Notes: generated by a model not told the origin, from the letters alone. A stretch of DNA of 54,420 nt from an uncultured Oscillospiraceae bacterium (GCA_900553255.1 USCI01000005.1:1-54420), one strand, 5' to 3'. Shown: positions 43,493 through 51,178, counted from the stretch's first letter. Program-made: numbers and translations.

Positions 43493-43580
43493 GGAAATGG
43501 AAGGCACCGTTTACGGAAATGGGAAGCCCTGTTTGGTGCAATGGAAGATACCGTATGGTACAATGGAAAGGGTCAACGGG
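43493..43580. repeat. Four degenerate tandem repeats with 22-bp period
   Basis: The units start at 43493, 43515, 43537 and 43559. AATGG recurs at 43496, 43518, 43540 and 43562, exactly 22 bases apart, usually followed by AAG and then CCGTTT or a near match. Weaker units may extend left, where TATGGGTTAnTATTTGGT recurs at 43432 and 43457. No reading frame with a ribosome site covers them. Confidence 0.65.
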
Positions 43581-43603
43581 AACCTGCCCGTTTTCCCTGC
43601 GGA

Positions 43604-43643
43604 CAAGCAAAGAGGCCCGGCTGTTCCCGGGCTTCTTTGCTTG
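43604..43643. terminator. Long hairpin before hairpin-array copy A
   Basis: A 17-bp stem (43604-43620 with 43627-43643, one G-T pair, 6-base loop). It may end transcripts from nagA, although the T-rich part lies inside the stem rather than after it. Confidence 0.5.
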
Positions 43644-43654
43644 TAGAAAAAGTC

Positions 43655-43872
43655 AATTCAGTATACAAAAAGTTTTCGGCCGCCTTTTCGAAAAAGGCGG
43701 CAGGGTGGAGGGGCGGCGCCCCTCCTCGCCTTCCGCAGAAGGCGAAAGGCCCGACAGTTCAAAGGATCAGGAAGGGAGACGCAACAGCCCGGTGGGCTGT
43801 TGCGTCGTGGGAAACCCTATCAAGGGGTTTCCCGATGCGGCGTCTCACGCCGCATTTGTGCCACTTGCTATC
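43655..43872 (+). repeat. Hairpin-array repeat, copy A (complete)
   Basis: Six hairpins in a row: h1 43679-43701 (GCCGCCTTTT stem), h2 43707-43725 (GGAGGGGC stem), h3 43726-43745 (TCGCCTTC stem), h4 43778-43806 (13-bp perfect stem, GGT loop), h5 43809-43833 (9-bp stem, 7-base loop) and h6 43835-43855 (9-bp stem, CTC loop). The block 43762-43858 is identical to 49222-49318. h2 and h3 have the same size and position as in copy B but unrelated sequence. The copy sits between the convergent genes nagA and the aldolase. Confidence 0.9.
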
Positions 43873-43897
43873 TGCCAACCAGTTTTCGATACGCTGA

Positions 43898-43925
43898 AGA
43901 GGCCCGGCAACAGCCGGGCCTCTTG
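43898..43925. terminator. Hairpin after the aldolase gene
   Basis: A perfect 12-bp stem AAGAGGCCCGGC/GCCGGGCCTCTT with an AACA loop, about 90 bases beyond the aldolase stop. No T run follows on either strand. Confidence 0.45.
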
Positions 43926-44012
43926 TCATGCCGTCAATATCCTTTTGTGTCCGCAAAGCCGCGCCGCGGACATAAACGGCGCAGGCGCGCAGCTCTCCCT
44001 GCACACCGGGTT

Positions 44013-44921
44013 TCAGCCGATGGCCTCCATCACGCGGCGCACCACCGCGTTGACCACGTATTCCTGATACGCCTGCCCGTGTCCCGGGCTGCCGAACACC
44101 CGCATCTTTTTGAGGGTCGCCTGCTTGACCGCTTCGGTGATGTCCGGCATCAGGTCGGTCATCCCCGCCCCCTCGGTGTAGGCGTCGTGCGCGGTTTTCG
44201 CGGACGCCATATTGATGTCGGTGAAGATGTTGACCTTCGCAATACCGCACGCCACCGCCTGCCGGAAATCGTCGTCCGACAGGCCGGAACCGCCGTGCAG
44301 CACCAGCGGCGTGCTGACCAGCTCGGCGATTTCCCTGAGCCGTCCGAAATCCAGCTTCGGCTTGCTCTTATACGCGCCGTGTGCGGTGCCGATGGCCACC
44401 GCGAGCGCGTCCACGCCGGTCGCCTGCGCAAACTTCAGCGCCTCGAGCGGTTCGGTATAGATGCTGTGATCACCGGCGCCGTCCCCCTCGGCGCTGCCGT
44501 CGTTGGCGCCGACATGGCCAAGCTCCGCCTCCACCGACACGCCCCGCGCGTGCGCGAGCCGCACCATCGCGGCAACCTCGCGGCAGTTGGAGGCAAAGCT
44601 GCTCGTGGAGCAGTCGTACATGATCGAGGTGAACCCCAGATCCATCGCCCGGCGAATCTTTTCCGGGGTCAGGCCGTGGTCAAAATGCAGCACCACCGGC
44701 ACCCGCGCCCGCTTGGCGAGCGGCACCAGCATCGGCGCCAGCTCCTCAAGGCTCGAAAACGGCAGCAGCACCTCGGCGGTGCCGATGATGACCGGCGAAT
44801 CCGCCTCCTCGGCCGCGGCGATGACCCCCTTGGCCATCTCCAGATCCACCGTGTTGAACAGGCCGACGGCGTAGTGGTTTTTCTTGGCGTCGGGCAGGAT
44901 CTCATTGAGCGTAACCAGCAT
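44013..44921 (-). CDS. Class II ketose-bisphosphate/ketose-phosphate aldolase
   Basis: 302 residues of the FbaA/GatY/KbaY family. Zinc and phosphate-site motifs are VVLHFDHGLTPE, EAELGHVGANDG, AIGTAHGAYKSKPKLDF, PLVLHGGSGLSDDDFR and KVNIFTDINMA. It cleaves a ketose phosphate to dihydroxyacetone phosphate and an aldehyde. It is last of three genes, 15 bases after the lyxose isomerase gene. With a PfkB kinase and an isomerase in the same operon, it probably splits the product of that kinase rather than serving general glycolysis. Sequence alone does not separate fructose-bisphosphate, tagatose-bisphosphate and ketose-1-phosphate substrates. Confidence 0.9.
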   Translation of the reverse strand: MLVTLNEILPDAKKNHYAVGLFNTVDLEMAKGVIAAAEEADSPVIIGTAEVLLPFSSLEELAPMLVPLAKRARVPVVLHFDHGLTPEKIRRAMDLGFTSIMYDCSTSSFASNCREVAAMVRLAHARGVSVEAELGHVGANDGSAEGDGAGDHSIYTEPLEALKFAQATGVDALAVAIGTAHGAYKSKPKLDFGRLREIAELVSTPLVLHGGSGLSDDDFRQAVACGIAKVNIFTDINMASAKTAHDAYTEGAGMTDLMPDITEAVKQATLKKMRVFGSPGHGQAYQEYVVNAVVRRVMEAIG

Positions 44922-44936
44922 GTGGGCGAGACCTCC

Positions 44937-45485
44937 TCAGTTTTCGATCTCCGGGATCCGCCGGATGCGCGGATCGGTGAAAATATCGTATTCGTCCAGG
45001 CTTTTGGTGCTGAATTCCGACACCACCGCGCCCTGAGGCCCGGCCTGGAACCAGTGCCGGGTATCGGGATGCATGGTGTACTGCTCGCCGGGGTGCAGCA
45101 CGATTTCGTGCCAGACGGTGTAATACGGCTCGCTGCCGGCGGGCGGCTGTGCCTGGGGCTTCGCCGCGGGCTCCCCGTCCACGTACAGGTACACGAGGCC
45201 GTACCGGCAGCGGAAGGTTTCCTCCTTGCCGGGGTAGTTAAGCTGCTCCACCGGCGCGTGCCGGTGCTCGGGGCAGGTCTGGCCGGGGAACAGCACCATT
45301 TCCTTCGCGCAGCAGCGCTCGGTGTTGACGTAGGTCACGATCTCCAGCCCGGTCTTCCACACCTCGCCCAGGCCGAAATCCGCCACCTCAAGCCCCTCTT
45401 TTTCCGCAGGCGTCAGCAGAATATGCGCTTTTTCATACATCTCGAGCGCCTTGTCCCTGACCTCATTGTACAGCTCCTTTTTCAT
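44937..45485 (-). CDS. D-lyxose ketol-isomerase (cupin family)
   Basis: 182 residues of the small cupin D-lyxose isomerase family, which interconverts D-lyxose and D-xylulose and often D-mannose and D-fructose. The metal site is visible in CPEHRHAPVEQLNYPGKEETFR (two His and Glu), with a fourth ligand in HWFQAGPQG. VVSEFSTKSLDEYDIFTDPRI is the typical family end. It lies between the kinase and aldolase genes (27 and 15 bases), consistent with a step that makes the ketose for the kinase. Confidence 0.87.
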   Translation of the reverse strand: MKKELYNEVRDKALEMYEKAHILLTPAEKEGLEVADFGLGEVWKTGLEIVTYVNTERCCAKEMVLFPGQTCPEHRHAPVEQLNYPGKEETFRCRYGLVYLYVDGEPAAKPQAQPPAGSEPYYTVWHEIVLHPGEQYTMHPDTRHWFQAGPQGAVVSEFSTKSLDEYDIFTDPRIRRIPEIEN

Positions 45486-45512
45486 CGCTTCAACCCATCC
45501 TTTCCATCGGTT

Positions 45513-46454
45513 TTACGGGGCATTGTCCCGGATAAACGCCTCAATTTCGGCAATCGGGCGGATCCCGGTGGAGGCGCCGATCGCCATCACGCAGTGGGTG
45601 CCAACCGCATTCGCAAAAACGCCGCAGCGGGTGAAATCCCAGCCCTGCGCCATTCCCGCGAGGAATCCCGCGCAGAAGGCGTCCCCCGCGCCGGTGGTAT
45701 CCACCGCCCTGACCGACCGCCAGGTCGGCACCTGCTGCCGCGGCCCGCCGGCCGGGCACAGCAGCGCGCCGGTCTTGCCGGTCTTGACCACCACATTTTT
45801 TGGCCCCATTTCCAGCAGCCGGTCGGCGATCCGGCCGGGCTCGGCCTCCCCGGTGAGCTTCGCGGCCTCCTCCACGCTCGGCATGAACAGGTCGAGGTGC
45901 GGCAGCGCCGCCTCCACCTTCGGCAGCCAGATGTTCTCAAAATCCCACGCCGTGTCCATGACGGTGGTCTTGCCCATCCGGCGCGCCCGCTCGAGCACCC
46001 GCGCCGCCCCCTCGCCGTCGAACGCCGTGAGCAGCATCGCCCCCGCGATGAAAACGATGTCCGCCTCCTCGAGCAGCGCATCCGGCACATCCGCGGCCGT
46101 AAACGCCGACGTCGAGCCGGGGCAGTACAGGAAGCTGCGCTCGCCGCCCGACTGCACGCAGACAATCGAAACGGTGGTGCTCACCGCCGGGTCACGGACG
46201 ATCCCCCGTGTGTCGGCGCCGCTTGCCCGCACCGATTCCTCCACGAAATCCCCAAAACTGTCCGCGCCGACCTTGCAGCACAGCACCGCCGGCACGCCGA
46301 GCCGGCCGAGATCAATCGCCGCGTTGGCCGCACACCCGCCGACATGGGTGGTCACCGAATCCACCGCCCGCAGCGTCCCGGGCGTGGGCACGCTGTCCGC
46401 CGGCGATACGATCACGTCGGTGGTGACGCTGCCGATGCAGAGCACCTTTTTCAT
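45513..46454 (-). CDS. PfkB-family carbohydrate kinase
   Basis: 313 residues of ribokinase/PfkB fold: HVGGCAANAAIDLGRLG near the N-terminus binds sugar, and DTTGAGDAFCAGFLAG near the C-terminus holds the catalytic Asp and anion hole. It phosphorylates a sugar, probably the ketose made by the neighbouring isomerase; fructose, xylulose or tagatose are possible. The start at 46454 (MKKVLCIG) has GGAGG 8 bases upstream, while the ATG two codons earlier is too close to it. First gene of the three-gene operon, divergent from the ROK regulator. Confidence 0.9.
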   Translation of the reverse strand: MKKVLCIGSVTTDVIVSPADSVPTPGTLRAVDSVTTHVGGCAANAAIDLGRLGVPAVLCCKVGADSFGDFVEESVRASGADTRGIVRDPAVSTTVSIVCVQSGGERSFLYCPGSTSAFTAADVPDALLEEADIVFIAGAMLLTAFDGEGAARVLERARRMGKTTVMDTAWDFENIWLPKVEAALPHLDLFMPSVEEAAKLTGEAEPGRIADRLLEMGPKNVVVKTGKTGALLCPAGGPRQQVPTWRSVRAVDTTGAGDAFCAGFLAGMAQGWDFTRCGVFANAVGTHCVMAIGASTGIRPIAEIEAFIRDNAP

Positions 46455-46470
46455 CCGCATCCCCTCCAAA

Positions 46471-46489
46471 TAGTAAATTGACTTTACTA
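46471..46489. promoter_or_regulatory. Candidate ROK repressor operator
   Basis: Perfect 7-5-7 inverted repeat TAGTAAA-TTGAC-TTTACTA. It overlaps the -35 of the ROK gene's promoter and lies just downstream of the kinase operon's transcription start, so binding would repress both. The arm ATTGACTTTAC recurs inverted at 46518-46528. Confidence 0.7.
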
Positions 46490-46507
46490 ACAAGGATAGT
46501 ATACAAT
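46478..46507 (+). promoter_or_regulatory. Promoter of the ROK regulator gene
   Basis: TTGACT (46478-46483), 18-base spacer, TACAAT (46502-46507). It overlaps the -10 of the opposing promoter by two bases. Confidence 0.7.
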
Positions 46508-46527
46508 GGAAGCATTCGTAAAGTCAA
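46498..46527 (-). promoter_or_regulatory. Promoter of the kinase/isomerase/aldolase operon
   Basis: Minus strand TTGACT (46522-46527), 18-base spacer, TATACT (46498-46503). It mirrors the divergent promoter. Confidence 0.75.
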
Positions 46528-46590
46528 TATACCAAAGGAAAAAATATCGACGGTGCGCCGCTGCGGCGGTGCGAAAGGACGGATCACGGC

Positions 46591-47754
46591 ATGGCCGCAA
46601 GACAGGGCATCAACAGCGCCCACCTGAAAAGCCGGAACCGCGGGCTGGTGCTCCAGCGGATCGCCGCCGGCAGCGTATCCCGCGCCGCCATCGCGCGGCA
46701 GATCGGCCTGACCAAAATGACGGTGACCAACCTGGTGGGCGAGCTGATCGAGGCGGGCGTGGTGCAGGAGACGGCGGCGGCCGGGAGCACGGCGGTCGGA
46801 CGCAGCCCGGTGCCGCTGGCGGTCGCGCCGCACGCGCCGAAGGTGGCGGGGCTGTATATCGCGCGGGAAACCGCCGGGATGATCCTCGCGGACCTGCGGC
46901 TGCGGGTGCTCGCCTCCCGCACCGTCCCCCTTGCGGAGGAAACCGCGGATACCCTGCGGGACAAGCTGTTCCGGCTCGCGGACGAGGCGATGCAGGCCGC
47001 GGGCGGGGACGCGGTCGCGGGCATCGGGGTATCGGCCATCGGCCCGCTCGACCCGCACAGCGGCGTGCTGCTGCGCCCCGCCGCCTTTTTCGGCATCACC
47101 GATTTTCCCGTCGCCCGCCTGCTCGCGGAGCGGTACGCCCTGCCGGTGCGGGTCGCCAACGATATGAACGCCGCCGCGCTCGCGGAAAAGCTGTTCGGCG
47201 GCGGCCGGGAGCTGGACAATTTCCTGTACGTCGGCATCAGCAACGGCATCGGCGCCGGGATCATCTCCGGCGGGCGGCTGTATCAGGACACCAGCGGCTA
47301 TTCCGGGGAGATCGGGCATATGTGCATCAATTTTGACGGGCCGGTATGTACCTGCGGCAACCGCGGCTGTCTGGAAACCTACGCGAACATGCCGGTGCTG
47401 CTCGCCCGGCTGCGGCAGGCGGCGGGCCGGACGGTCGGCACGGCGGATTTTGCCGCGCTGCAGGACGATCCGGCCTGCGAGGCGGTGTTCCGGGACACGG
47501 CGGACAAGCTCACCGTCGCGCTGGTCAACGCCGCCAACCTGTTTGACCCGCAGTGTATTTTCCTCGGCCACGACGCCGCCTTCCTGCCGCCGCGCTGCCT
47601 CGAAAGGATCGCCGGCGGGCTCGAACGCCGCACCCTCGCCGCCGGCTACCAGAAAATCCCGCTGCGCCGCTCCGCCTTCGGGGAAAAGGCGCCGCTGCTC
47701 GGCAGCGCCGCGTGCATCCTCGACGAAATCTTTTCCGGGCGGCTTGGCTGCTGA
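46591..47754 (+). CDS. ROK-family transcriptional regulator (NagC/XylR type)
   Basis: 387 residues. A winged helix-turn-helix occupies about residues 10-70 (VLQRIAAGSVSRAAIARQIGLTKMTVTNLVGELIEAGVVQE). A ROK sugar-kinase-like domain follows, with the zinc motif CTCGNRGCLETYA near residue 255 and the sugar-contact EIGHM just before it. ROK repressors release DNA on binding a sugar or sugar phosphate. The gene is divergent from the kinase/isomerase/aldolase operon, with overlapping promoters and a 19-bp palindrome between, so it is very likely its repressor. Confidence 0.92.
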   Translation: MAARQGINSAHLKSRNRGLVLQRIAAGSVSRAAIARQIGLTKMTVTNLVGELIEAGVVQETAAAGSTAVGRSPVPLAVAPHAPKVAGLYIARETAGMILADLRLRVLASRTVPLAEETADTLRDKLFRLADEAMQAAGGDAVAGIGVSAIGPLDPHSGVLLRPAAFFGITDFPVARLLAERYALPVRVANDMNAAALAEKLFGGGRELDNFLYVGISNGIGAGIISGGRLYQDTSGYSGEIGHMCINFDGPVCTCGNRGCLETYANMPVLLARLRQAAGRTVGTADFAALQDDPACEAVFRDTADKLTVALVNAANLFDPQCIFLGHDAAFLPPRCLERIAGGLERRTLAAGYQKIPLRRSAFGEKAPLLGSAACILDEIFSGRLGC

Positions 47755-47802
47755 GGCCGGGGAACCGTCCCCACAAATCCGCTTTCCCTTTGGTATCCGG
47801 TG

Positions 47803-47811
47803 TGGTATACT
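47803..47811 (+). promoter_or_regulatory. Extended -10 promoter of hflX
   Basis: TGGTATACT, about 30 bases before the ATG at 47840. No good -35 is seen at standard spacing. Confidence 0.55.
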
Positions 47812-47839
47812 GGACACAATAACCGCAGGAGGTGGACCC

Positions 47840-49099
47840 ATGAACGAAATCGAACCGACCGGCCGGCAGCCGGAGCGGGCCGTGCTGGCCGCGGTGGACA
47901 CCGGCGAATACGATGCCGAAGCGTCGCTCGACGAGCTGGCGGAGCTGGCGAAAACCGCGGGCGCGCAGGTGGAGGGCCGCCTCATCCAGCGGCGGGAATC
48001 GCCCGACAAGGCCACCTGCCTGGGCGGCGGCCGGCTCGAGGAGCTGCGGCTGCTGTGCGAGAACGCGGGCATCGACCTGGTGATCTTCGACTGCGAGCTG
48101 AGCGCCACCCAGCTGCGCAACCTCGAGGACGTGCTGCCCTGCCGGGTGGTGGACCGCACGACGCTGATCCTGGATATTTTCGCCGCCCGCGCCCGCTCGG
48201 CGGAGGGCCGGCTTCAGGTGGAGCTCGCCCAGCTGCAGTACCGCCTGCCGCGGCTCGCCGGGCAGGGGACGGCGCTGTCCCGGCTGGGCGGCGGCATCGG
48301 CACCCGCGGCCCCGGCGAATCCCAGCTCGAAACCGACCGCCGGCATATCCGGCGGCGCATCAACGCCCTGCGCCAGCAGCTCGCCGACGTGGAGCGCCGC
48401 CGCCAGCATCTGCGGCAGCGGCGCAAAAAGGACGGGATGACTACCGTGGCGATCGTCGGCTATACCAACGCCGGCAAATCCACCCTGCTCAACACCCTGA
48501 CGAGCGCCGGCGTGCTCGCGGAGGACAAGCTGTTTGCGACCCTCGACCCGACCGCCCGGGCGCTGCGGCTGCCGGACGGGCGGCAGGTGATCCTGATCGA
48601 TACGGTGGGCTTCGTCCGCCGGCTGCCGCACCATCTGGTGGAGGCGTTCCGCTCGACGCTCGAGGAGGCGGCGCAGGCGGATCTGCTGCTCAACCTGTGC
48701 GACGCCTCCAGCCCGGACGCGCAGGAGCATCTCGCGGTCACCCGCAAGCTGCTCGAGGAGCTCGGCTGCACCGACCGGCCGATTCTGCCGGTGCTCAACA
48801 AATGCGATATCGCCCCGCCGGCGCTGGTCACCGACCTTGACCGGCACGCGGTGCGCATCAGCGCGAAAACCGGCGCGGGCATTCCCGCGCTGCTCGACGC
48901 CATCGCCGCCGCACTGCCGCCCGACCGGCGGCGGGTGGAGCTGCTGCTGCCCTTCCGCGAGGGCGGACTCGCCGAGGCGTGCCGCCGGGAGGGCGCGGTG
49001 GAGGCCGAATCGTATACGCCGGACGGTATCGCGATGACCGTGACCCTCGGCGTGCGCATGCTCGAAAAGGTAAAGGCCTATATCCGGGAAAACACATAG
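47840..49099 (+). CDS. hflX: Ribosome-associated GTPase HflX
   Basis: 419 residues. The N-terminal HflX domain (about 1-180) includes TCLGGGRLEELRLLCENAGIDLVIFDCELS and the glycine-rich GGGIGTRGPGESQLETDRR. A coiled linker precedes the G domain: G1 GYTNAGKST, G3 DTVGFV, G4 NKCD, with the switch segment FATLDPTARAL. HflX splits or rescues stalled ribosomes after stress. The start at 47840 has AGGAGGTG at ideal spacing; the open frame further upstream overlaps the ROK gene and is not coding. Confidence 0.95.
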   Translation: MNEIEPTGRQPERAVLAAVDTGEYDAEASLDELAELAKTAGAQVEGRLIQRRESPDKATCLGGGRLEELRLLCENAGIDLVIFDCELSATQLRNLEDVLPCRVVDRTTLILDIFAARARSAEGRLQVELAQLQYRLPRLAGQGTALSRLGGGIGTRGPGESQLETDRRHIRRRINALRQQLADVERRRQHLRQRRKKDGMTTVAIVGYTNAGKSTLLNTLTSAGVLAEDKLFATLDPTARALRLPDGRQVILIDTVGFVRRLPHHLVEAFRSTLEEAAQADLLLNLCDASSPDAQEHLAVTRKLLEELGCTDRPILPVLNKCDIAPPALVTDLDRHAVRISAKTGAGIPALLDAIAAALPPDRRRVELLLPFREGGLAEACRREGAVEAESYTPDGIAMTVTLGVRMLEKVKAYIRENT

Positions 49100-49113
49100 C
49101 ACGCTCCAGCCCG

Positions 49114-49332
49114 TCCAGGTAATATACAAAACGTTTTCGCCCGCCTTTTTTAAAAGGCGGCAGATTCCAAAGGCAGAGCCTTTGGTCGCGTCCCGTGGGA
49201 CGCGAAATCCTTTGCTTTCATAAGGATCAGGAAGGGAGACGCAACAGCCCGGTGGGCTGTTGCGTCGTGGGAAACCCTATCAAGGGGTTTCCCGATGCGG
49301 CGTCTCACGCCGCATTTGGGCAACTTCCTATT
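49114..49332 (+). repeat. Hairpin-array repeat, copy B (complete)
   Basis: h1 49141-49160 (CCGCCTTTT stem), h2 49167-49185 (CCAAAGGC stem, AGA loop), h3 49186-49205 (TCGCGTCCC stem), an extra 6-bp hairpin at 49207-49227, then h4 49238-49266, h5 49269-49293 and h6 49295-49315, identical to copy A. The distances from h2 to h3 and from h3 to h4 equal those in copy A. It follows hflX in the same orientation and separates it from the convergent epimerase-like gene. The rest of 49100-49424 holds no gene I can support. Confidence 0.9.
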
Positions 49333-49424
49333 CTTCGACGCGCTCAGGCGGCACACTGTTTCCCCGGTGCGCCCGCCCTTTTTGTACCGCGTACCTCCGC
49401 CGCTTTCCCGGCGGCCGGCCGCGG

Positions 49425-50282
49425 TTACGCCATATGCTGTTTGAGGAACTGCACCGCCGCGCCGATATCCCGCGCGGGGTCGTCCCCGACCTCCCGCTCG
49501 ATGGTCAGGAAGCCGTGATAGCCGATATCCCGCAGCGCCGCGAGATACGCATCGAAATCCACCTTTCCCTCGCCAAGCGGCGTTTCCAGGAAATAGTCGC
49601 CCAGCCGCAGGTCGCCGATGCCGCCGTCCGCAAAGAAGTCATAAATCACCTTGGGATCGGTTTTTTTCAGCATCACGCCGTCCTTGGCGTGGGTGTGGAC
49701 GATGTAGTCGCGCAGCGTATAGACCGCCTGCACCGGATCGTCGTCGGTAACCATCACGAGGTTGGCCGGGTCGAGATTGACCGCCACCCCCTTGGCGTCC
49801 AGACTGTCCAGGAAGGTTTTCAGCCGTGCCGCCGGTTCCGGCCCGGTTTCGATGGCAAAATACGCGCCGTTTTTCCCCGCGTATTCCGCGAGCTGGTTGC
49901 AGGCCTCCTGCATCACCTTATAGGTATCGCTGGCCGCGTCCGCCGGCACCACGCCGATATGGGTGGTCACCACCCGGCTGCCCATTTCCAGCGCCAGGTC
50001 GACAATCCGTTTGGATTTTTCCACCTTCCAGGCGTTGTCCTCACGCACGGCAAAGCCGTGGCCGCCCAGGTCGCCGCACAGCGCCGACACCTTCAGCCCG
50101 CAGCCCTCGATGATCCGCCGTTTTTCCGCAATCTGTGCAGCAGTCAGGTTTTCCGGCGCCATTTCGCCGTCCACCGCATACAGCTGCACCCCGTCCGCGC
50201 CCATCTGCGCACATTTTTCCATGCTTGCGGCAAACGGGAGCCGCAGCCAGTCCGAAATAATGCCGATCGAAAATTCCGCCAT
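49425..50282 (-). CDS. Sugar phosphate isomerase/epimerase-like TIM-barrel protein
   Basis: 285 residues of the xylose-isomerase-like TIM-barrel superfamily. Probable metal ligands are the Glu of YFAIETGPEP, the Asp of VNLDPANLVM, the His of VHTHAKDG and the Glu of LTIEREVGDD near the C-terminus. Members isomerise or epimerise sugars, and some eliminate the aglycone from 3-keto-glycosides. The start at 50282 (MAEFSIGI) has GGAG 7 bases upstream. It is last gene of a four-gene run with two Gfo/Idh/MocA oxidoreductases, a combination that suggests an oxidise-then-rearrange route for a sugar or glycoside. Confidence 0.85.
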   Translation of the reverse strand: MAEFSIGIISDWLRLPFAASMEKCAQMGADGVQLYAVDGEMAPENLTAAQIAEKRRIIEGCGLKVSALCGDLGGHGFAVREDNAWKVEKSKRIVDLALEMGSRVVTTHIGVVPADAASDTYKVMQEACNQLAEYAGKNGAYFAIETGPEPAARLKTFLDSLDAKGVAVNLDPANLVMVTDDDPVQAVYTLRDYIVHTHAKDGVMLKKTDPKVIYDFFADGGIGDLRLGDYFLETPLGEGKVDFDAYLAALRDIGYHGFLTIEREVGDDPARDIGAAVQFLKQHMA

Positions 50283-50329
50283 AGCGCTACTCCTCTCTTT
50301 CTGTCCGGAGCCGTCATGCCCCGCCGTTC

Positions 50330-51178
50330 TCAGTCCGAAACCGCTTCCACCGCGACCCATTCGCCCGGGCACTTCTGCGCGAGAAGCCCGGCGCCGCGCA
50401 CCGCCATGATCCTGAGGGTCTCCCGGGCGGGCACCTTCGGCTCGCCGGTGCGGAAGAAGTCCACGAGGTTGGAAATGAAAGGCTGAAAGAAGTCCGATTT
50501 TACCTCAATAAGGCGGCTGCCGTTCTTCAGCGCGATATTCGTCATAAAGGGCGAGCCGCTTTCGTAGCCGGAGATGCTGCCGAAACGGCCGTCTTCAAAT
50601 TCCACCGTCAGCGAATACCAGCCCTCGCCGGGCAGGTACATCACCCGCTTTGCCGGCGCTTTCATCAGCATCATCAGCGGCTCAAGCTGATGGATGGAAT
50701 AGGTTTCAAAGCCGTTGGGGCCCCAGCAGTTCACCGCGCAAACCTGTGCCGGGTCCACACCGGCGTATTCCTCCGCAAACCGCAGCGCGGAGGTGGAGTA
50801 GCAGGGTGTACCGCCCTGCTGTGCGGCGGCAAAAATCCGTTTTGCGGTGGGATAGTCCGGCGCAAAGGTCTTATCCACATAGGTCGGCTTGCCGCTCGAC
50901 AGCGGCAGCCGGCACAGCTCCTCATGCCTCTCGCAGTTGTCCGGGGACAGCACGATCAGCCGGTCACTTTTCTCGATCAGCTCTTCTATCGTGCCGCACC
51001 GCGGGATCCCATACTTTTCGCACCAGGCGTCGGTGGTCAGGCCGCCGATAGGGCTGTCGATCTGCCCGTAGGCATACGCCACCTCCATCTCGCCGCCGGA
51101 CTGCTCCTTAATCCACGCCGGGTAGTTATTGGCATGCCACTCGTCGAGATAATAATCGATAAAACCAATCTTCAGCAT
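50330..51178 (-). CDS. Gfo/Idh/MocA-like oxidoreductase with altered nucleotide-binding motif
   Basis: 282 residues. The N-terminal alpha/beta domain begins MLKIGFIDYYLDEWHANNYP, which lacks the usual GxGxxG/A loop. DRLIVLSPDNCERHEEL, then SSGKPTYVDKTFAPD, corresponds to the family's EKP region, here with DK. A C-terminal beta-sheet domain ends in NLVDFFRTGEPKVPARETLRIM, as in Gfo/Idh/MocA proteins. Whether it still binds NAD(P) is doubtful; it may be a partner of the oxidoreductase encoded upstream. It lies 47 bases before the epimerase-like gene and 20 after the paired oxidoreductase. Confidence 0.75.
   Translation of the reverse strand: MLKIGFIDYYLDEWHANNYPAWIKEQSGGEMEVAYAYGQIDSPIGGLTTDAWCEKYGIPRCGTIEELIEKSDRLIVLSPDNCERHEELCRLPLSSGKPTYVDKTFAPDYPTAKRIFAAAQQGGTPCYSTSALRFAEEYAGVDPAQVCAVNCWGPNGFETYSIHQLEPLMMLMKAPAKRVMYLPGEGWYSLTVEFEDGRFGSISGYESGSPFMTNIALKNGSRLIEVKSDFFQPFISNLVDFFRTGEPKVPARETLRIMAVRGAGLLAQKCPGEWVAVEAVSD

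Noticed and set aside
43493..43580. CRISPR-like array suggested by the 22-bp periodicity
   Set aside because: The units are degenerate and directly adjacent with no spacers, and no cas genes are present.
43800..46481. An 893-codon open frame opposite the aldolase, isomerase and kinase genes
   Set aside because: It starts inside the hairpin-array repeat and runs antisense to three clear enzymes. No motif or ribosome site supports it.
46312..49129. Long minus-strand frames opposite the ROK and hflX genes
   Set aside because: Antisense shadows in G+C-rich DNA; the plus-strand products carry complete, well-known motifs.
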